From the NCBI GenBank assembly GCA_965198495.1, contig CBDAPL010000001.1, forward strand, positions 2,604,001 through 2,668,000: a DNA stretch of 64,000 bases, written 5' to 3'. The DNA comes from RH-AL1 sp965198495 (GTDB taxonomy: Bacteria; Pseudomonadota; Alphaproteobacteria; Rhizobiales; Beijerinckiaceae). This document shows positions 61,902 through 64,000 of this stretch, piece after piece. A program made the translations under genes and the position numbers. Numbering within the stretch: the stretch's first letter is position 1; each line of letters starts with the position of its first letter. The notes beneath the pieces are model-generated. The model was given only the letters and a program-made list of their open reading frames with translations. It was not told the DNA's origin and searched no databases.

Positions 61902-63287
61902 TTGGCCGCCGGATCCGCTTTGACATCGACGCAACAGCCCAAGCGCCGCAACATCTTTCGTCGTTTGGGCTTTTCACGTCTCGCGGTCGATCAGTTCGTG
62001 CGCCGCGCGATATTCCTGCTCGGCGGTCTCTGTGTCGGCGCCATCGCGGTCGTCATGGCGATCTTAGCGGACAAGGCGCAGGACGTTTTCCACGCCGTCA
62101 TCGTGGTTTCTCCCTGGTTCGCCGTTTTCATTTGCCCGATCGGCTTCGGCTTCGCTGTTTTCCTTGCGCGCACGGTGTTTCCGAACTCTCAAGGGAGCGG
62201 CATTCCTCAGGTGATCGCCGCGCGCAAGATCGAGGATCCGGTCAAGCGAAACGCTCTCGTTTCCCTCCGCGTCGCCTTCGGTAAGATCGTCGTCATGATG
62301 CTCGGTCTGCTCTGCGGCGCCTCGATCGGCCGGGAGGGCCCGACCGTTCAAGTCGGCGCGTCAATCATGGGCTTTATCGGACGCAAAGCGCCAATCGTCT
62401 ATCATCAGAATCTTCTCCTCGCCGGCGCCGCCGCCGGCATAGCCGCCGCCTTCAACACACCGCTGGCGGGCATTGTCTTCGGTATCGAGGAGCTAAGCCG
62501 CTCCTTCGAGGCCAAGGCGAGCGGGCTCGTCATTGGCTGCATCATCGCCGCTGGCGTAATCTCGCTGGCGATCCAGGGGGACTATACCTACTTCGGGACG
62601 ACTGACGCGACCATGCCGCTGGGAAGAGGTTGGCTGATCGTCCCCTTCTGCGCCATTGTCGGCGGCTTGCTCGGCGGAGGGTTCAGCCGCATCCTGATCC
62701 TTTGTATCGCCGGCGATCCCATGCGAGGCATCAGGCGCTTCATCATCGCCTACCCCATCCCCTTCGCGATGCTCTGCGGGCTCGGCGTGGCGCTTTGCGG
62801 CTTGCTGGGCTCGCACTCTTCCTACGGTACCGGCTATTCTGAAGCGCGCCAGATCCTGCATGACCAGGGCCACGTCACCCTGCTGTATATGCCGTTGAAG
62901 TTGCTGGCGACGATGTTCTCCGCGGTGAGCGGCATACCTGGCGGCCTCTTCGCACCCTCTCTGTCGATTGGCGCAGGGCTCGGGGCGGAGTTCCACGCCG
63001 TCTTTCAGAGCATCCCCATCGGCGCTCTCGTGCTTGTCTCGATGGCCTCCTATCTCGCTGGCGTCGTGCAGACCCCAATCACGTCTTTCGTCATCGTGTC
63101 CGAGATGACGCAGGATCACAGCATGGTCATACCGCTCATGGTCGCGGCGCTCATCGCTGACGCGGCATCGAAGATTTTGTGCAAGGACAGCGTGTATCAC
63201 GCCCTCTCCAAGGTTTTCCTGCCCGTCGCGCCCGCGACGACACAGCTCGAGGTTGGTGACGTCCTGGAGCAGGACGAGCCGATATGA
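61902..63287 (+). CDS. ClC-family chloride channel/transporter
   Basis: 461 residues (TTG at 61902, or TTG at 61920; no strong ribosome site for either). About ten hydrophobic helices carry the three ClC selectivity motifs: GSGIPQV, GREGPTVQ and GGLFAPSLSIGAG. The Glu of GREGP is the gating/proton glutamate, so it could be a Cl-/H+ exchanger. There is no CBS domain. It overlaps the following gene by 4 nt (ATGA). Confidence 0.92.
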   Translation: MAAGSALTSTQQPKRRNIFRRLGFSRLAVDQFVRRAIFLLGGLCVGAIAVVMAILADKAQDVFHAVIVVSPWFAVFICPIGFGFAVFLARTVFPNSQGSGIPQVIAARKIEDPVKRNALVSLRVAFGKIVVMMLGLLCGASIGREGPTVQVGASIMGFIGRKAPIVYHQNLLLAGAAAGIAAAFNTPLAGIVFGIEELSRSFEAKASGLVIGCIIAAGVISLAIQGDYTYFGTTDATMPLGRGWLIVPFCAIVGGLLGGGFSRILILCIAGDPMRGIRRFIIAYPIPFAMLCGLGVALCGLLGSHSSYGTGYSEARQILHDQGHVTLLYMPLKLLATMFSAVSGIPGGLFAPSLSIGAGLGAEFHAVFQSIPIGALVLVSMASYLAGVVQTPITSFVIVSEMTQDHSMVIPLMVAALIADAASKILCKDSVYHALSKVFLPVAPATTQLEVGDVLEQDEPI

Positions 63288-64000
63288 GCGGCGAAGCGAT
63301 TCCTATCACGCTGGACTTCGACCCAGCCGCCGATGAACTCGTGACGCTATCGCCGCTTGTTCGACGGATCGTCGCGCCGAACGCCGGGCCGATGACGTTC
63401 AGGGGAACGAACACCTATGTCGTCGGCCACGGCGAGGTCGCGGTGATCGACCCCGGGCCAGACTCGCCCGAACATGTCGCGGCCATTTTGGCCGCGCTGG
63501 CCGGCGAGACCATCGCGTGGATCCTCGTCACCCACACGCATCGCGACCACTCTCCCGGCGCTCGCCTGCTGAAGGCCGCGACGAACGCGCCGATCGTCGG
63601 CTGTGCCCCGCACCACTACTTTCGACCCCCGCGCGACGAAGAGGCCGCGTCCGCCGAAGCCTCGAACGATCTCGACTACACGCCAGACCGGGTGCTCTCC
63701 GAAGGGGACCGGGTCGACGGCCCTGGGTTCACGCTGGAGGCCGTCGCGACGCCTGGGCACACGATGAACCATCTCGCCTTTGCCTTGTCCGAGGAGCGAG
63801 CCTTGTTCTCCGGCGACCACGTGATGGCCTGGTCCACGACGATCGTTTCGCCCCCCAGTGGCTCGATGCAGGCCTACATGGCCTCTCTCGCGAAGCTTCG
63901 TGGACGAGAGGACGCGATCTACTGGCCAGGCCACGGCGGCCCGGTGGAAGAACCAACGCGTTTCGTCCGCGCCTTGCGGCATCACCGCCACCAGCGCGAG
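63284..64000 (+). CDS. MBL-fold metallo-hydrolase (LACTB2-like), 3'-truncated by the window
   Basis: 239 codons visible. Begins MSGEAIPITLDFDPAADELVTLSPLVRRIVAPNAGPMTFRGTNTYVVGHGEVAVIDPGPDSPEHV. The zinc motif HTHRDHSPG is followed by PGHTMNH, FSGDHVMAWST and WPGHGGPV, the layout of beta-lactamase-like hydrolases of the LACTB2/RNase-like branch. The reading frame runs off the window end. It is translationally coupled to the ClC gene. Confidence 0.92.
   Translation, partial: MSGEAIPITLDFDPAADELVTLSPLVRRIVAPNAGPMTFRGTNTYVVGHGEVAVIDPGPDSPEHVAAILAALAGETIAWILVTHTHRDHSPGARLLKAATNAPIVGCAPHHYFRPPRDEEAASAEASNDLDYTPDRVLSEGDRVDGPGFTLEAVATPGHTMNHLAFALSEERALFSGDHVMAWSTTIVSPPSGSMQAYMASLAKLRGREDAIYWPGHGGPVEEPTRFVRALRHHRHQRE

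Noticed and set aside
63347..63991. 214-codon minus-strand frame at the window end
   Set aside because: Antisense to the metallo-hydrolase, which shows full zinc-binding motifs on the plus strand.

Overview
This window is high-GC alphaproteobacterial chromosome, most likely Hyphomicrobiales (Rhizobiales). The evidence is the SdhE/RecG pair, ImuA-ImuB-DnaE2 behind a GTTC-N7-GTTC type LexA box, squalene-hopene cyclase, a MctP-like DUF3311/symporter pair, cobalamin-dependent NrdJ and a PQQ quinoprotein relay set. I cannot name the genus from the sequence alone.

Layout. 1-5.5 kb: 3' part of a Crp/Fnr regulator, tRNA-Asp(GUC), several exported proteins and an SPFH/Band-7 protein. 5.6-17.8 kb (minus strand): the transcription/translation core secE-nusG-rplK-rplA-[promoter and L10 leader]-rplJ-rplL-[hairpin]-rpoB-rpoC, ending at a strong terminator. 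18.0-21.2 kb: a small membrane protein, then a four-gene minus-strand quinoprotein relay set (thioredoxin-like, CXXCW rhodanese-like, SoxYZ-like carrier, metallo-hydrolase) with no quinoprotein dehydrogenase in view. 21.5-27.1 kb: sdhE, a frameshifted recG that also carries an in-frame palindromic insertion, an outer-membrane-like protein, a YefM/YoeB toxin-antitoxin pair and purB. 27.3-33.4 kb: two convergent paralogous methyltransferases, a P450, rpe, a thioesterase and a symporter module. 33.7-39.8 kb: squalene-hopene cyclase plus a second P450, then tatA-tatB and tatC separated by about 450 bp of extra DNA. 39.8-41.2 kb and 46.0-48.4 kb: accessory DNA with broken toxin-antitoxin and DUF genes, on either side of nrdJ. 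41.2-46.0 kb: nrdJ with a 363-residue intein placed directly before the catalytic Cys. 48.4-51.4 kb: an oxidoreductase-like protein, two proteins sharing an unnamed C-terminal module, a PIN-like protein and a monooxygenase remnant. 51.4-57.5 kb: SOS mutagenesis cassette imuA-imuB-dnaE2. 57.5-64 kb: a caspase-fold protein that has lost its catalytic residues, a cytochrome b plus molybdopterin oxidoreductase pair, a ClC channel and a 3'-truncated metallo-hydrolase.

Themes. The housekeeping genes are conventional. The unusual content is (i) the nrdJ intein, (ii) palindromic elements, one inside recG and one intergenic, (iii) short tandem repeats of 14, 18, 20 and 21 bp near gene starts, some changing reading frames, and (iv) decayed toxin-antitoxin genes clustered around the intein-bearing nrdJ. 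No rRNA, CRISPR array, intact insertion sequence or replication origin is visible.
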